Source: Microthrixaceae bacterium
Lineage (GTDB): Bacteria; Actinomycetota; Acidimicrobiia; Acidimicrobiales; Poriferisodalaceae
DNA length: 64,000 nt
NCBI GenBank assembly: GCA_011523825.1
Contig: WTFX01000029.1
Coordinates: 219,920-283,919, forward strand
Direction of reading: 5' to 3'
Shown: piece by piece, positions 1 through 10,078 of the stretch
Layout: every line of letters starts with the position of its first letter
How positions within the stretch are numbered: the first letter of the stretch is position 1
Program-made: the position numbers and the translations under genes
The notes under the pieces: model-generated
Told to the model about the DNA's origin: nothing
What the model saw: only the letters and a program-made list of their open reading frames with translations
Databases searched by the model: none

Positions 1-30
1 CGCTACTCAGAGGCCGGGCTGGCGGGCTCG

Positions 31-894
31 CTACACGGGCAAGACCGTCGCCCGCAGGCGATCTTCCGAACGCTCATGCACCGCGACGAGCCGACCCTCG
101 GGGTCGAAGAGTGCCCACGGGCCGGGGCCGTCGTAGCGATGAGCGGCCAGGTGAACGCCTTGGCGGGTGTTGGCGGCGTCACTGTCGGACAAGCGGATCT
201 GGCGCAGGTCACGTACCAGCTCGCCGGGCGGTCGCAGCGCTGCCTGCTCGGGGGATTCGGCCTCAGCCAGCGAGAACGAGCCGCTGCGCGTCCGCCGGAG
301 CGCTCGGATGTGAGCACCACCGCCCAACGCACTCCCCAGGTCGGCGCCGAGCGTCCGGACGTAGGTGCCGGCGGAACAGTCGACCGAGGCCCGGTACACC
401 CGCGGATCACCGGTGGACTCCACCTCGAATCGGTGGACCTCGACCTCGCGCGGCACGCGTTCTGCGGCTTCACCGGACCGAGCGATCTCGTGCAGGCGGC
501 GACCGCCGATGCGAACGGCGGACACCATCGGCGGCAGCTGGGAGATCGAGCCGACGAAGCCTGCAGCCGCGTCCGCAACCTCCGTCGGATCGAGGTCCAT
601 GCGCCAGGTCGCGACGGTCTCGCCAGCAGCATCGAGCGTGCTGGTCTCGATCCCGAACACGATCTCGCACTCATAGCTCTTGCGGCCTGCGGTGGCGAAT
701 CGCAGCAGGCGCGTTGCGCTGCCGATGCCGACCACCAGGACGCCCGTTGCGGACGGATCGAGCGTGCCGGCGTGGCCGATGCGCCGCTCGCCGAATCGGC
801 GACGCAGCAGGGCTACCACGTCGTGCGAGGTGGGCCCGTGCGGCTTGTCGACGATGACGCTGCCATGAACGGTGGCCGGACGGCGTCGCGCCAT
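31..894 (-). CDS. truB: tRNA pseudouridine(55) synthase TruB
   Basis: TruB isomerises U55 of the tRNA T-loop to pseudouridine. The 287-aa protein has the TruB/Cbf5 fold. The signature GHAGTLDPSATGVL spans residues 40-53, and D46 is the expected catalytic aspartate. An early KP.G.TSHD block at residues 17-25 is also typical. The start ATG lies 5 nt after the rbfA stop, with GGAG about 11 nt upstream. It is the last gene of rimP-nusA-infB-rbfA-truB. The usual next gene, ribF, cannot be seen because only 30 nt remain before the window edge. Confidence 0.97.
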   Translation of the reverse strand: MARRRPATVHGSVIVDKPHGPTSHDVVALLRRRFGERRIGHAGTLDPSATGVLVVGIGSATRLLRFATAGRKSYECEIVFGIETSTLDAAGETVATWRMDLDPTEVADAAAGFVGSISQLPPMVSAVRIGGRRLHEIARSGEAAERVPREVEVHRFEVESTGDPRVYRASVDCSAGTYVRTLGADLGSALGGGAHIRALRRTRSGSFSLAEAESPEQAALRPPGELVRDLRQIRLSDSDAANTRQGVHLAAHRYDGPGPWALFDPEGRLVAVHERSEDRLRATVLPV

Positions 895-899
895 GCCGT

Positions 900-1361
900 T
901 CAGGACTCCTCGTGCCGCTTGCTGCTGACGTTCGAAGAAGACGGGTCTGAGCCGGTCGGACCTGGCGGCGGTGGCTCCTGCTGCAGGTCGGAGAGGCCCG
1001 CCAGCAGGTCTTCGATCCGCTCGGCAGCAACGGCGCCCCGGTCGCGGCGAAAGCGAAGCGTGGGGGTGCGTCTCAGGCTGGTGCTCGCACCCACGGCCCG
1101 CTGTAGGCGGTGATGATGCTCTTCGAACGCCGCAGCTGCCCTGTCCGCGGCGTCGTCGTCGCGCACGTCGTAGTGCACCACGGCGACGCTCAGCTCGCGA
1201 TCGACATCCACGCCGGAAATCACGATGCCCTCGAACGACTCGTCGAGCCGCTCCATCTCCGATGCCACAATGCCGCGCACGAGCTGGGCAACTCGATCAG
1301 TCCGCTCGTATCCGTGCACGGTCGGCATTGTGCGCCGCCGGCGGCGGGGGCGACGTGCCAT
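900..1361 (-). CDS. rbfA: 30S ribosome-binding factor RbfA
   Basis: RbfA is a KH-fold assembly factor for the 30S subunit that acts near the 5' end of 16S rRNA. The 153-aa product has a very basic N-terminus (Arg-rich, residues 3-10), then the family core with RVAQLVRGIVASEMERL near residues 23-39, and a low-complexity Pro/Ser tail. The chosen ATG has GGAG 10 nt upstream. A second ATG 11 codons later lacks a ribosome-binding site. It lies 15 nt after infB and 5 nt before truB, so it is co-transcribed with them. Confidence 0.94.
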   Translation of the reverse strand: MARRPRRRRRTMPTVHGYERTDRVAQLVRGIVASEMERLDESFEGIVISGVDVDRELSVAVVHYDVRDDDAADRAAAAFEEHHHRLQRAVGASTSLRRTPTLRFRRDRGAVAAERIEDLLAGLSDLQQEPPPPGPTGSDPSSSNVSSKRHEES

Positions 1362-1376
1362 CGGGCGGCGGCTCCG

Positions 1377-4286
1377 TCAGGCGACGCGGGCGATCTCGCG
1401 CTCGGTGTACGTCTCGATCACATCGCCCTCTTTCAGATCAGAGAAGTCAGAGAGACCGATACCGCACTCCATGCCCGCGGACACCTCAGCGACGTCGTCC
1501 TGGAAATGCCGCAGCGAGGAGATCGAGCCCTTCCAGATGATCGTGCCGTCACGCAGGAACCTGACTTTGGCGCCGCTGCGCACGTTGCCGTGCTCCACGA
1601 CGCAGCCGGCCACAGGTCCAACACCCGAGATGCGAAAGACCTGACGCACCTGCGCCTCGCCCACCACGATCTCCTCGAATTCCGGCTCGAGCAAGCCGAC
1701 CATGGCGTTCTGCACATCGGAGATGAGGTCGTAGATGATCTCGTAGAGGCGCACTTCCACATCTTCGGTCTCGGCCGTCTGGCGCGCATTGCGGTCGGGA
1801 CGCACGTTGAAGCCGATAATCGTGGCTTCCGATGCAGCTGCGAGCTGCACGTCATTCTCATTGATGCCGCCGACGCCGCGGCTCACAAAGGAGAGCTTGA
1901 CGTCCTCGCGCTCGAGCTTGCGCAGGCTGTCCGTGACGGCCTCGAGCGATCCGTGGACATCTGCCTTGAGCACCAGGTTGAGGGTGGCCGTCTCGCCGGC
2001 CTGCACCTGTTTGAAGATGTCCTCCAGCCGCGCTCCGCCGCCGCTTCCGCCGGCGGTGCCTGCCAGGCTCGCCTGACGCTGCCAGTGCTCGCGGGTCTCC
2101 GCCACCTTGCCTGCGGTCTTCTCGTCTGGTGCCACGACGAACAGGTCGCCTGAGCGCGCCACCTCGCCGAGACCGAGCACCTCCACGGGCATCGACGGAC
2201 CCGCCTCGCTGAGCGGGGCGCCGCGATCATCTGTCATGGCGCGCACGCGGCCCCACGCCGCGCCGGCGACCATCGGCTCCCCGATGCGCAGTGTGCCGCG
2301 CTGCACCAGCACCGTCGCAACCGGGCCACGGCCACGGTCGAGATGAGCCTCGAGCACGATGCCGACCGCTCGCCCCGATGCGGGGGCGGCGAGCTCCTCA
2401 AGCTCGGCGACGAGCAGGATCTGGTCCAGCAGCTCGTCGATGCCCTCACCTGTCATGGCCGACATCGGCACGGTGATCACCTCGCCGCCGTACGACTCGG
2501 GCACCAGGCCCCGCTCGGCCAGCTGGGCGCGCACCCGATCGGCATCGGCACCGGGCCGGTCCATCTTGTTGATGGCCACGATGATCGGCACGTCGGCTGC
2601 CTGTGCGTGGTCAATGGCTTCGGCCGTCTGCGGCATGACGCCGTCATCGGCGGCTACCACGAGCACGACGACATCGGTGGCCTGCGCTCCCCTGGCCCGC
2701 ATCGCCGTGAAGGCCTCGTGACCGGGAGTGTCGATGAACGTGATTCGGTGATCGCTGCGCGTGGTCTGGTATGCGCCGATGTGCTGCGTGATGCCGCCCG
2801 CCTCGCCCTCGACGACGTTCGAGGAGCGGATGCGGTCCAGCAGCAGCGTCTTGCCATGGTCGACGTGGCCCATGACCGTGACCACCGGCGGCCGGATCCG
2901 GGCGCCATCGTCTGCAAGGTCGACCTCGAGCGCCCGCAACAGCTCTTCTTCCTGCTCCGCGCCGGGCTCGGTGATGCGCACTTCGGCGCCGAGCTCGGCA
3001 GCGAAGAGCTCGATCATGTCATCGCTGAGCGACTGGGTGGCCGTCACCATCTCGCCCTGCTGCAGCAGGAACCGCACGATGTCGGCCGCCGAGCGATTCA
3101 GCCGGGCGGCCACTTCTTGAGCCGTCGATCCTCGCTCGATGACGATCTCGCCTTCGGGAACGGGCGCATCGACCGGCGTGTAGGCAGTGAGCTGCTGCGG
3201 CTGCAATTCCTCGCGCTGGCGGCGACGACGGCGGCGAGGTCGGCCCCGTGGACCGCCTCGCGGTGCTCCCCGTGGTCCTCCTGGACGAGCACCGCCGGGT
3301 GGTCCGCCCGGACGGCCCCCGGGGGGTGGCGGCGCTCCCGCGTGAGCGCGCCCGCCGCCCGGCCCGCCTCCGTGCGGCCGGTCACCGCCGCCCGCTGGAC
3401 GCCGGAACCCGCCGGGAGGACCTGAGCGATACGGGCCCCCGCTGCGAGCAGAAGTGCGGGGGGGACCCGGCGGCGGCGGGATCGGCTTGCCGGAACCCGA
3501 ACGAGGTGCCGCCGGCGGGGGCGGGATCGGCCGTCCGTCGGCAGACTTCGGCGGCACAGGCAGGCGGGAAGGAGGGGGCGGCGGCAGTGCAGATCCGGCA
3601 GCCTCGTCGGGCGCCGGCCTCGACGGCGCGGCCGGTTCCTCCGCTCGCGCTGCCGGACGCCCGGACGGCGGCAGAATCGGCCGAGCAGACTCCTGGCCGC
3701 TCGAGGTGACCAGCCGCCGTGGCGGCGGCACCGGCGGCCGGGCGCCTTCCGGCGGCAGCGTGCCTGGCGGCGGTGGGGTGCCCGGCGGCGGTGGGGTGCC
3801 AGGCGGCGGCAGATCCGGCGGAGCGCTCGGCGCCTCCGGCGGAGTCGACTCGGCCACAGCAGCAGGTTGAGATGCCGTCTGGGGGGCTGCGTCTGCGGCG
3901 GGTGCGGCTGCAGGAACCCGTGGCGCAGCTTCGGAGGCCGGTGCCGTCTCCGCAGCCGGCCTCGACTCAGCCGGGGCCTTGCGAGCCGGGCGCGTCGCCG
4001 GCGGCGACTGTTGTGGCTCTGCCGAGTCATCGCGCGGGGTGGCGCGCGAGGCCGCAGCGGCTGCCTTCGCCGGCGACTTGCGAGCCTTGCGCGCCTCGGG
4101 CGGCGGCTCGTCACGAATCAGTCCTTCACGCGCGGCTTTGCGCCGGACGCGGTCAGCCTGAGCGTCCTCCATGCTGGACGAGTGCGTCTTCACACCGATG
4201 CCCAGCGACTCGCATACGTCGAGCACCTCGGTGAGCGTCATGCCCAGCTCTTTGGAGAGCTCGTGAACGCGGACTTTCTTCGGCAA
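1377..4286 (-). CDS. infB: translation initiation factor IF-2
   Basis: IF-2 is the GTPase that delivers fMet-tRNA to the 30S subunit. The 969-aa protein starts with an IF2-N helix domain (residues 3-50). A Pro/Gly/Ala-rich disordered region (about 60-370) follows, with PPPPGTP-type repeats, then a second IF2-N domain near 385-440. The GTPase has G1 GHVDHGKT at 473-480, DTPGH (G3) and NKMD (G4). Domains II-IV complete the C-terminus. The start codon is TTG, with only a weak AGAAAG upstream. The nusA-infB gap is 99 nt and leaves no room for the ylxR/rnpM gene commonly found there. Confidence 0.97.
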   Translation of the reverse strand: MPKKVRVHELSKELGMTLTEVLDVCESLGIGVKTHSSSMEDAQADRVRRKAAREGLIRDEPPPEARKARKSPAKAAAAASRATPRDDSAEPQQSPPATRPARKAPAESRPAAETAPASEAAPRVPAAAPAADAAPQTASQPAAVAESTPPEAPSAPPDLPPPGTPPPPGTPPPPGTLPPEGARPPVPPPRRLVTSSGQESARPILPPSGRPAARAEEPAAPSRPAPDEAAGSALPPPPPSRLPVPPKSADGRPIPPPPAAPRSGSGKPIPPPPGPPRTSARSGGPYRSGPPGGFRRPAGGGDRPHGGGPGGGRAHAGAPPPPGGRPGGPPGGARPGGPRGAPRGGPRGRPRRRRRRQREELQPQQLTAYTPVDAPVPEGEIVIERGSTAQEVAARLNRSAADIVRFLLQQGEMVTATQSLSDDMIELFAAELGAEVRITEPGAEQEEELLRALEVDLADDGARIRPPVVTVMGHVDHGKTLLLDRIRSSNVVEGEAGGITQHIGAYQTTRSDHRITFIDTPGHEAFTAMRARGAQATDVVVLVVAADDGVMPQTAEAIDHAQAADVPIIVAINKMDRPGADADRVRAQLAERGLVPESYGGEVITVPMSAMTGEGIDELLDQILLVAELEELAAPASGRAVGIVLEAHLDRGRGPVATVLVQRGTLRIGEPMVAGAAWGRVRAMTDDRGAPLSEAGPSMPVEVLGLGEVARSGDLFVVAPDEKTAGKVAETREHWQRQASLAGTAGGSGGGARLEDIFKQVQAGETATLNLVLKADVHGSLEAVTDSLRKLEREDVKLSFVSRGVGGINENDVQLAAASEATIIGFNVRPDRNARQTAETEDVEVRLYEIIYDLISDVQNAMVGLLEPEFEEIVVGEAQVRQVFRISGVGPVAGCVVEHGNVRSGAKVRFLRDGTIIWKGSISSLRHFQDDVAEVSAGMECGIGLSDFSDLKEGDVIETYTEREIARVA

Positions 4287-4385
4287 GCGGTCGATCTTTC
4301 TGTCGGAGATTCTGTCGAGAGTTGACGCGGCGCCCGGTGGGGCTCAGGGGACGAAACGGGGACGCGACGAGACGGGCCATCGGCC

Positions 4386-5645
4386 TCAAGGCGCCGTCGA
4401 GTCCGATCGAAGCGTACTGGGGTCGGTGTGAGCCTCTGCAGGGGGCTCGGCCACCGCATCATCGGCTTGCACGGCTCCGTCGCCTGGCACAGGCTCGCCG
4501 ATCTGCACAGCCTCGCCGGCTTCGTCGCCATCCTGCTGCTCGGTGACGGCTTCGGACCACTGGCCCGCCGTGATCGCTTCACTGCCGTCGGCAGGAACCC
4601 AGGTCTGCTCGCCGGTGTCGGGGTTCGTGACCCACTCCCCCTCGGCCCACTCTTCTCCCGAGTAGCCGGCTTCCTCCTCGGCGATCTGGGTTTCGCTCTT
4701 GATGTCAATGCGCCAGCCGGTCAGCCGGGCTGCCAAGCGCGCGTTCTGGCCCTCGCGGCCGATTGCCAGCGACAGCTGGTGATCGGGCACGACAACCTCG
4801 GCAACACCCTCTTCGGAATGGAAGCGAACCTCCCGGACTCGAGCCGGGGACAGCGCTTTCGCCACGAAGTCATGGAGATCGTCGGAGAACGGGACGATGT
4901 CGATCTTCTCGCCTCGCAGCTCGTTCACCACTTGGCGTACCCGGCTGCCCCGCGCACCCACGCACGCACCGACCGGATCGATGTTGGGGTCATTCGACCA
5001 GACGGCGATCTTGGTGCGGTGGCCGGGTTCGCGCGCACACGCCTTCAATTCGACAACGCCATCGGAGATCTCGGGGACTTCCAGTTTGAACAACTCGCGG
5101 ATCAGTCCCGGATGCGTGCGAGACACGACGATCTGCGGGCCCTTGGCGGTCTTGCGCACCTCCACGATGTACGCCTTGAGGCGGCTGTTGGGCTCGGGCC
5201 GCTCGTAGGGAACCTGCTCGGACTGAGGCAGCAACGCCTCCACCCGCCCCAAGTCGAGCAGCGTGTAACGGGCATCGTTCTGCTGGATGATGCCGGTGAC
5301 GATGTCGCCCTCGCGCCCGGCGTACTCGTCGTACTTCATGTCGCGTTCGACTTCGCGGATGCGCTGGTTCAAAACCTGCCGAACGGTCTGGGCCACGATC
5401 CTGCCCAGGTCGTGCGGAGTGTCGTCCCATTCACGCACGACAGTGCCCAGCTCATCCACTTCTTGGGCGTACACCGTGATGTTGAACGACTCGTCGATGA
5501 TGACGTAGGCCTGCTCGGCGGCACCCTCGCGGCGCTTGTAGGCCGATTCGAGGCCATTGGCGACCGCCTCGAGCAGGACCTCGGTGGTCATGCCCTTCTC
5601 CGCAGCGAGTGCTTGGAGCGCTTCCATGATCTCCGGGCTGTTCAT
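4386..5645 (-). CDS. nusA: transcription elongation/termination factor NusA
   Basis: NusA binds RNA polymerase and modulates pausing, termination and antitermination. The 419-aa product shows the N-terminal RNAP-binding domain (1-105), S1 domain (about 112-178) and two KH domains with GARG at 230-233 and GREG at 296-299. An acidic Glu/Asp/Ala-rich tail of about 90 residues follows. The ATG overlaps the rimP TGA by 4 nt (ATGA), so translation is probably coupled. No C-terminal AR2-type repeats of the E. coli kind are evident. Confidence 0.97.
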   Translation of the reverse strand: MNSPEIMEALQALAAEKGMTTEVLLEAVANGLESAYKRREGAAEQAYVIIDESFNITVYAQEVDELGTVVREWDDTPHDLGRIVAQTVRQVLNQRIREVERDMKYDEYAGREGDIVTGIIQQNDARYTLLDLGRVEALLPQSEQVPYERPEPNSRLKAYIVEVRKTAKGPQIVVSRTHPGLIRELFKLEVPEISDGVVELKACAREPGHRTKIAVWSNDPNIDPVGACVGARGSRVRQVVNELRGEKIDIVPFSDDLHDFVAKALSPARVREVRFHSEEGVAEVVVPDHQLSLAIGREGQNARLAARLTGWRIDIKSETQIAEEEAGYSGEEWAEGEWVTNPDTGEQTWVPADGSEAITAGQWSEAVTEQQDGDEAGEAVQIGEPVPGDGAVQADDAVAEPPAEAHTDPSTLRSDSTAP

Positions 5646-6235
5646 CGTCTCTGCCTTCCCGAGGAGCTACGCGGCGTGCGTCGCGGCCGTGAGCCCCATT
5701 CGAATGTCGTACGGGCCTTGGCGATGTCGCCGAACGGCACCGACAGCGTCTGGCCGACTCCCGGCTGGATCTCCTGCTCCGCGGCGGCGCTGCCGGAAAT
5801 CTCCTCGATGCGGATGGAAACCGCGGATCCGTCGGCTTCCAGGATCTCGCCAACGATGCGCCACCGCAGCAATCCGCTCGTGCGAATCACTGCTCGCTCG
5901 CCGACTGCGCCTGCAAAGTGCTCTGGACGGCGCAAGCTGCGCTCGAGCCCGGGGCTGGACACCTCGAGCACGTATCGACCGCTGATCAGGTCGGCGGCAT
6001 CGAGCGCGGCGGACAGCCCGCGGCTGAGTTTGCTCAGCGCTTCAACGCCGATGGCGCCGCCCTCTGATGCCGTGGCCAGCACCACGAGCGTGCCGCCTCG
6101 CCACTGCACGTCATACAGGGCACAGCCGGTCTCGGCGGCAACCGGCTCGGCGAGTGCGGCGACCTGCGAAGGGTCGACAGCAGACGGGAGTCCCGTGCTC
6201 TTGGGGGCGCGCGGGGCTGCAGCGGTGTCAGTCAT
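5642..6235 (-). CDS. rimP: ribosome maturation factor RimP
   Basis: RimP assists 30S maturation. The core reads YDVQWRGG then SRGLSAALD and YVLEVSSPGLERSLRRPEHF, as expected for the family. I place the start at the ATG at 6235 (197 aa) because AGGGAGGT lies 5 nt upstream. The frame stays open a further 99 nt to a GTG at 6334, which would add a hydrophobic then basic N-terminus atypical for RimP. It heads the rimP-nusA-infB-rbfA-truB operon and overlaps nusA by 4 nt. Confidence 0.92.
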   Translation of the reverse strand: MTDTAAAPRAPKSTGLPSAVDPSQVAALAEPVAAETGCALYDVQWRGGTLVVLATASEGGAIGVEALSKLSRGLSAALDAADLISGRYVLEVSSPGLERSLRRPEHFAGAVGERAVIRTSGLLRWRIVGEILEADGSAVSIRIEEISGSAAAEQEIQPGVGQTLSVPFGDIAKARTTFEWGSRPRRTPRSSSGRQRR

Positions 6236-6456
6236 CGCAACCTCCCTGTCCGCGTCGCCCCAGCCGCCCTCGGGGTTGTGCCTGCGGTGCCAGCCCTTGC
6301 GGCCGAGCCACAAGGACACGACCCACAAGAACACGGCGCAGAGCCCAGGTCCGACTGAAACTGTCCTGAAAGCACGACGCTACCAAGGCGCTCAGATAAC
6401 CCGCGCGAGTGGTTGCGTCCGCTGCGGAGGCGGCACGAGGCTCGGCGCCCGAGTGC
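6236..6456. other. gap between ispG and rimP, probable promoter region
   Basis: This 221-nt stretch separates the end of ispG from the rimP start, both on the minus strand. It must hold the rimP-operon promoter if that operon is independent. I see a short CTCGG-GCG-CCGAG hairpin just after ispG and a TANNNT candidate (TAGCGT) upstream of the rimP frame, but neither is strong enough to call separately. No gene is supported here apart from the possible rimP extension. Confidence 0.4.
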
Positions 6457-7668
6457 TCAGCGGCGGCGTATGAGGGCGACGCGCTCGGCGGCCTGATTGA
6501 CGTCGTCGCCCTGCTCGCTGACGAGAGCAGCGCGGTCGGCTTCGGCGGCTGCCGCTGCGCCGGCCTCGGCCCGAGACAGCGCCGCCTCGACACCGTCAGC
6601 CGCCACGATCTCGGCCCAGCTCACCAAGGCCGCGACCATCTCGTCCTCAGGCACCACGGAGACGACCTGGCCTTTCACGAACAGATGGCCGCGAGATCGG
6701 CCCGCGGCAATCCCCAGGTCGGCACTGCGTGCCTCGCCTGGCCCGTTCACCACGCAACCCATCACGGCAACCTGCACGGGCAGGTCGAGGTCATGGAACG
6801 CTGCCTGGGCCTCCTGGGCAACCGAGATCACGTCGACTTCGGCGCGACCGCACGACGGGCACGCAATGAGATCCGTACCCGAACGCTCCCGCAGGCCCAG
6901 CGCCTGGAGCAACTGCTGCCCGGCGGTGGCCTCCTGGACGGGGTCGGCGGTGAGGCTGTATCGGATGGTGTCGCCGATGCCTTCGTTGAGCAACGTCGCG
7001 ATGCCCGCAGTCGCCTTCACCAGGCCCGCAGGCGGGGGGCCGGCCTCGGTGACGCCGAGATGCAGCGGGAAGTCGACCTCGTCAGCGAGCATCCGGTAGG
7101 ACTCCACCATCAGGGTCACATCGCTGGCCTTCACCGAGATCTTGACGTCGTCGAACCCCACCTGCTCGAAGTAGCCGAGCTCCCGCTTGGCTGACTCGAC
7201 CAGGGCAGCCGGCGTCATGCCGAAGCGCGATTCGATGTCGGGGTCGAGGGAACCGCCGTTGACGCCGATGCGGATCGGCACGCCGCGATCGCGCGCCTCC
7301 GTCGCGACAGCGCGGATCTGGTCGGGCTTGCGGATATTGCCCGGATTCAGTCGCAAGCACGCCACTCCAGCGTCGAGCGCCGCGAGCGCGAGCCGGTATT
7401 GGAAGTGAACGTCGGCCACCAGCGGCACAGGCGATCGCGGAACGATCTGCGCGAGCGCCTCAACGGCCGCTATGTCGTTGGCTGTGCAGCGCACGATGTC
7501 GGCTCCCGCACCTGCCAGCGCGTAGATCTGCGCGAGCGTGCCGTCGACATCGGACGTCTTGGTGGTGGTCATCGACTGCACCGATATGGGTGCCCCGCCA
7601 CCCACTGCAACCGAGCCGACGTGCACTTGGCGGGTGTGCCGTCGGGCGTAGCTGGCAGAAGTACTCAT
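6457..7668 (-). CDS. ispG: 4-hydroxy-3-methylbut-2-enyl diphosphate synthase IspG
   Basis: IspG (GcpE) is a [4Fe-4S] enzyme converting MEcPP to HMBPP in the MEP isoprenoid pathway. The 403-aa product has the TIM-barrel half with PISVQSMT and RLNPGNI. The C-terminal cluster domain holds cysteines in CPSCGR and MGCVVNGPGEA. The ATG at 7668 avoids overlapping the rseP stop (13-nt gap). A start 12 codons further upstream would overlap it. With dxr it flanks rseP, the common actinobacterial dxr-rseP-ispG arrangement. Confidence 0.97.
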   Translation of the reverse strand: MSTSASYARRHTRQVHVGSVAVGGGAPISVQSMTTTKTSDVDGTLAQIYALAGAGADIVRCTANDIAAVEALAQIVPRSPVPLVADVHFQYRLALAALDAGVACLRLNPGNIRKPDQIRAVATEARDRGVPIRIGVNGGSLDPDIESRFGMTPAALVESAKRELGYFEQVGFDDVKISVKASDVTLMVESYRMLADEVDFPLHLGVTEAGPPPAGLVKATAGIATLLNEGIGDTIRYSLTADPVQEATAGQQLLQALGLRERSGTDLIACPSCGRAEVDVISVAQEAQAAFHDLDLPVQVAVMGCVVNGPGEARSADLGIAAGRSRGHLFVKGQVVSVVPEDEMVAALVSWAEIVAADGVEAALSRAEAGAAAAAEADRAALVSEQGDDVNQAAERVALIRRR

Positions 7669-7681
7669 GGCGCCGCCGGGC

Positions 7682-8923
7682 TCACAGATCGATCGGGTTG
7701 GCAATGTCGAGGTACAGCAAACCGACCGCCAGCAGCGCGAGCGCAGTCACCACCACGGCGACTACAGGGGCCAACGCCCGCGGATCGCTGTAGTACCGGT
7801 CGCGTCCTCCACGTTCCCGCCATCGCTCATAGGTAGCTATCGCAACATGGCCCCCGTCGAATGGCGGCACCGGCACCATGTTGAACACGCCGAGGAAGAC
7901 GTTGACCATGGCGAACATCAGCGCCCGCTCAGACCAGCCCCAGGAGGTGTCCGAAGCCAGATCCACGATGCCGATCACTCCCAACGGCCTTGTGCCCAAA
8001 TCGTCGTTCGCCGAGGGATCACCAGGCGGTGACACAATCCGGTCGATCACTGCACCGAAATTCACGAACAACGACCAGATGCCCCGCACCGAATCGACAA
8101 TCGCCTGCCCGAGATCGGCAAACGCGCGGCCGGTCGCTGTGGGCAGACCAGCCGTCTCGTAGGTGACCGCCTGGGTGGCGCGAACGCCCAGCAGGCCCCG
8201 TCCAGTCTCTGGGTCCGCCGCCAATGTCGCCTCGGTGGCAAGGAGCGTGCCGTCCCGCTCGATCTCCAGCAGCACAGGCTCGCCTGGCCGAGCCTGCACC
8301 TGTGACACAAAGGCAGTCCAGTCCTCGGTGACAACACCGTTCACGCCCACGATGCGATCGCCCACCTCGATGCCTGCGGTGCCGGCCGGAAGCGTCACGC
8401 CGTCTCGCTGGCTCATCACCTCGGCGACCTGCCAGCGGTTCTCGTCGAGGGCGGGTGCGCCGAGCGCTGCATGCAACACCACGTAAGCGACCAGCGCCAT
8501 CACCAGGTGCATGAGCGAACCGGCACACACCACCAGCAACCGGCGGGGATAGCTCTTGACGCGGTAGGCCCGCTGCTCATCGCCGGCCTCGACCACATCG
8601 CTGCTCGACATGCCGATGACGCGTACATATGCGCCGAGCGGCAGGGCGCGCAGACCGTAGGTGGTTTCGCCGCGGCGGAAGCTCCACAGCCGCGGACCGA
8701 AGCCCAGGAAGAAGTCGGTGACCTTCATGCCCACTGCACGCGCGGCCATGTAGTGGCCGAACTCGTGCATGAACAACACACCGGCGAGCATCGCCGCAGC
8801 AGCGACGGCGAACGGGTAGCCCCATGCCAGCAGCGCCAACGCCACAAGCGCTGCGATGCCGCCCACAGTGCGTGCGACCGAGCTCGGCGTCGGCGCCTGC
8901 GGTTCGTCGATGTGGCCCCTCAT
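7682..8923 (-). CDS. rseP: site-2 intramembrane metalloprotease (RseP/Rip1 family)
   Basis: This S2P-type zinc protease cleaves membrane-embedded anti-sigma factors or related substrates. The 413-aa protein has several membrane segments, the zinc motif HEFGH at 53-57, one PDZ domain around residues 165-250, and the third zinc ligand in NMVPVPPFDGGH near the C-terminus. It lies between dxr (4-nt ATGA overlap) and ispG. That location matches mycobacterial Rip1. The substrate cannot be inferred here because no anti-sigma gene is nearby. Confidence 0.95.
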   Translation of the reverse strand: MRGHIDEPQAPTPSSVARTVGGIAALVALALLAWGYPFAVAAAAMLAGVLFMHEFGHYMAARAVGMKVTDFFLGFGPRLWSFRRGETTYGLRALPLGAYVRVIGMSSSDVVEAGDEQRAYRVKSYPRRLLVVCAGSLMHLVMALVAYVVLHAALGAPALDENRWQVAEVMSQRDGVTLPAGTAGIEVGDRIVGVNGVVTEDWTAFVSQVQARPGEPVLLEIERDGTLLATEATLAADPETGRGLLGVRATQAVTYETAGLPTATGRAFADLGQAIVDSVRGIWSLFVNFGAVIDRIVSPPGDPSANDDLGTRPLGVIGIVDLASDTSWGWSERALMFAMVNVFLGVFNMVPVPPFDGGHVAIATYERWRERGGRDRYYSDPRALAPVVAVVVTALALLAVGLLYLDIANPIDL

Positions 8924-10074
8924 GCGCGGATGCCCTCCACTGCAGCAGCCGCAGAGCGGCGCCCCCCAGCATCTGCAGCAATGACCGCGTCCACGCTGTC
9001 CGCAGCAGCGCCATCGTGATGCTGCATCGCATACGAGATCACCTGCTCGATCTCATGCCAGCGCAGTTGCCCGGCCAGGAATGCGCCGACGGCATGCTCG
9101 TTGGCGCCATTCAGCCACGCGGGTGCGGTGCCGCCTGCTCGGCCTGCGTCGTATGCCAGGCGCAGGCAGCCGAAGGTCTCGATGTCCGGCACGTCGAAAT
9201 CGAGGCGACCGACCGTCGCCCAGTCGACAGCGCCGAACGGCGTCCCGATGCGCTCGGGATAGGCCAAGGCGTAGCCGATCGGCAGGCGCATGTCCGGCAG
9301 GGAGAGCTGCGCGACGGTGCTTCCGTCGGCGAACGTCACCATCGAGTGAACCACCGACTGCGGCTGGATGACTACCTCGATCCGGTCGTAGTCGATCCCG
9401 AACAGCTCGTGTGCCTCGATGACCTCGAGGCCTTTGTTCATGAGGGTCGAGGAGTCGACCGTGATCTTCGGCCCCATTGACCACGTGGGGTGCGCCAAGG
9501 CGTCTTCGACGGTCACCTCGCGCAGTTCGGCGGTTGTGCGGCCGCGGAACGGTCCACCGCTGCCAGTGAGAATCAGCTGCTCCGCCGGTGCCGACTGGCC
9601 GGCGAGGCACTGATGCAGGGCGCTGTGCTCACTGTCGACAGGAATGAGCTCGGCGCCGGGCACCGCACGCAAGGGCCGCACCACCGGTCCCGCGGCGATG
9701 AGGCTTTCCTTGTTCGCCAGCGCGAGGCGGCGCCCGGCCCGAAGCGCCGCCAGGGTGACGCCCAGGCCCGCGAAGCCCACCACACCGTTCACCACGACAT
9801 CGGCCGTGCCCGCGAGATCGGCGAACGCGTCGACGCCGGCCAGAACCTCGACTCCGGTGGGCAGCGCGGCCCGCAGCTCCGGCACCAGCCCCGCATCGCC
9901 GATAGCTACTGCTGCGGGCGCGAACTCGCTGGCTTGCGCCGCGAGTTCGCTCACTGAGCTGTTCGCGGCAAGGGCGACGGCCCGGAACCGATCCGGCTCA
10001 GCGCGCATGACCTCCAGCGTCTGGGTGCCGATCGAACCCGTCGAGCCGAGCACCGCGACGGTCGTCGCGCCCAT
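8920..10074 (-). CDS. dxr: 1-deoxy-D-xylulose 5-phosphate reductoisomerase
   Basis: Dxr converts DXP to MEP with NADPH and a divalent metal, the committed step of the MEP pathway. The 384-aa product starts MGATTVAVLGSTGSIG, the NADPH-binding loop. It continues with VDSEHSALHQCL (metal site), LTGSGGPFRG and MNKGLEVIEAHELF, all family hallmarks. The start at 10074 is 4 nt after the cdsA stop. A longer in-frame ORF reading into cdsA is not needed. The end overlaps rseP by 4 nt. Confidence 0.97.
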   Translation of the reverse strand: MGATTVAVLGSTGSIGTQTLEVMRAEPDRFRAVALAANSSVSELAAQASEFAPAAVAIGDAGLVPELRAALPTGVEVLAGVDAFADLAGTADVVVNGVVGFAGLGVTLAALRAGRRLALANKESLIAAGPVVRPLRAVPGAELIPVDSEHSALHQCLAGQSAPAEQLILTGSGGPFRGRTTAELREVTVEDALAHPTWSMGPKITVDSSTLMNKGLEVIEAHELFGIDYDRIEVVIQPQSVVHSMVTFADGSTVAQLSLPDMRLPIGYALAYPERIGTPFGAVDWATVGRLDFDVPDIETFGCLRLAYDAGRAGGTAPAWLNGANEHAVGAFLAGQLRWHEIEQVISYAMQHHDGAAADSVDAVIAADAGGRRSAAAAVEGIRA

Positions 10075-10078
10075 GGGC

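Noticed and set aside
2343..3425. 360-residue plus-strand frame antisense to infB
   Set aside because: His/Arg-rich composition without domain features, and the opposite strand encodes the IF-2 GTPase.
4428..6473. 681-residue plus-strand frame antisense to nusA and rimP
   Set aside because: It lacks family motifs and lies fully opposite clear genes; long antisense frames are expected at this GC content.
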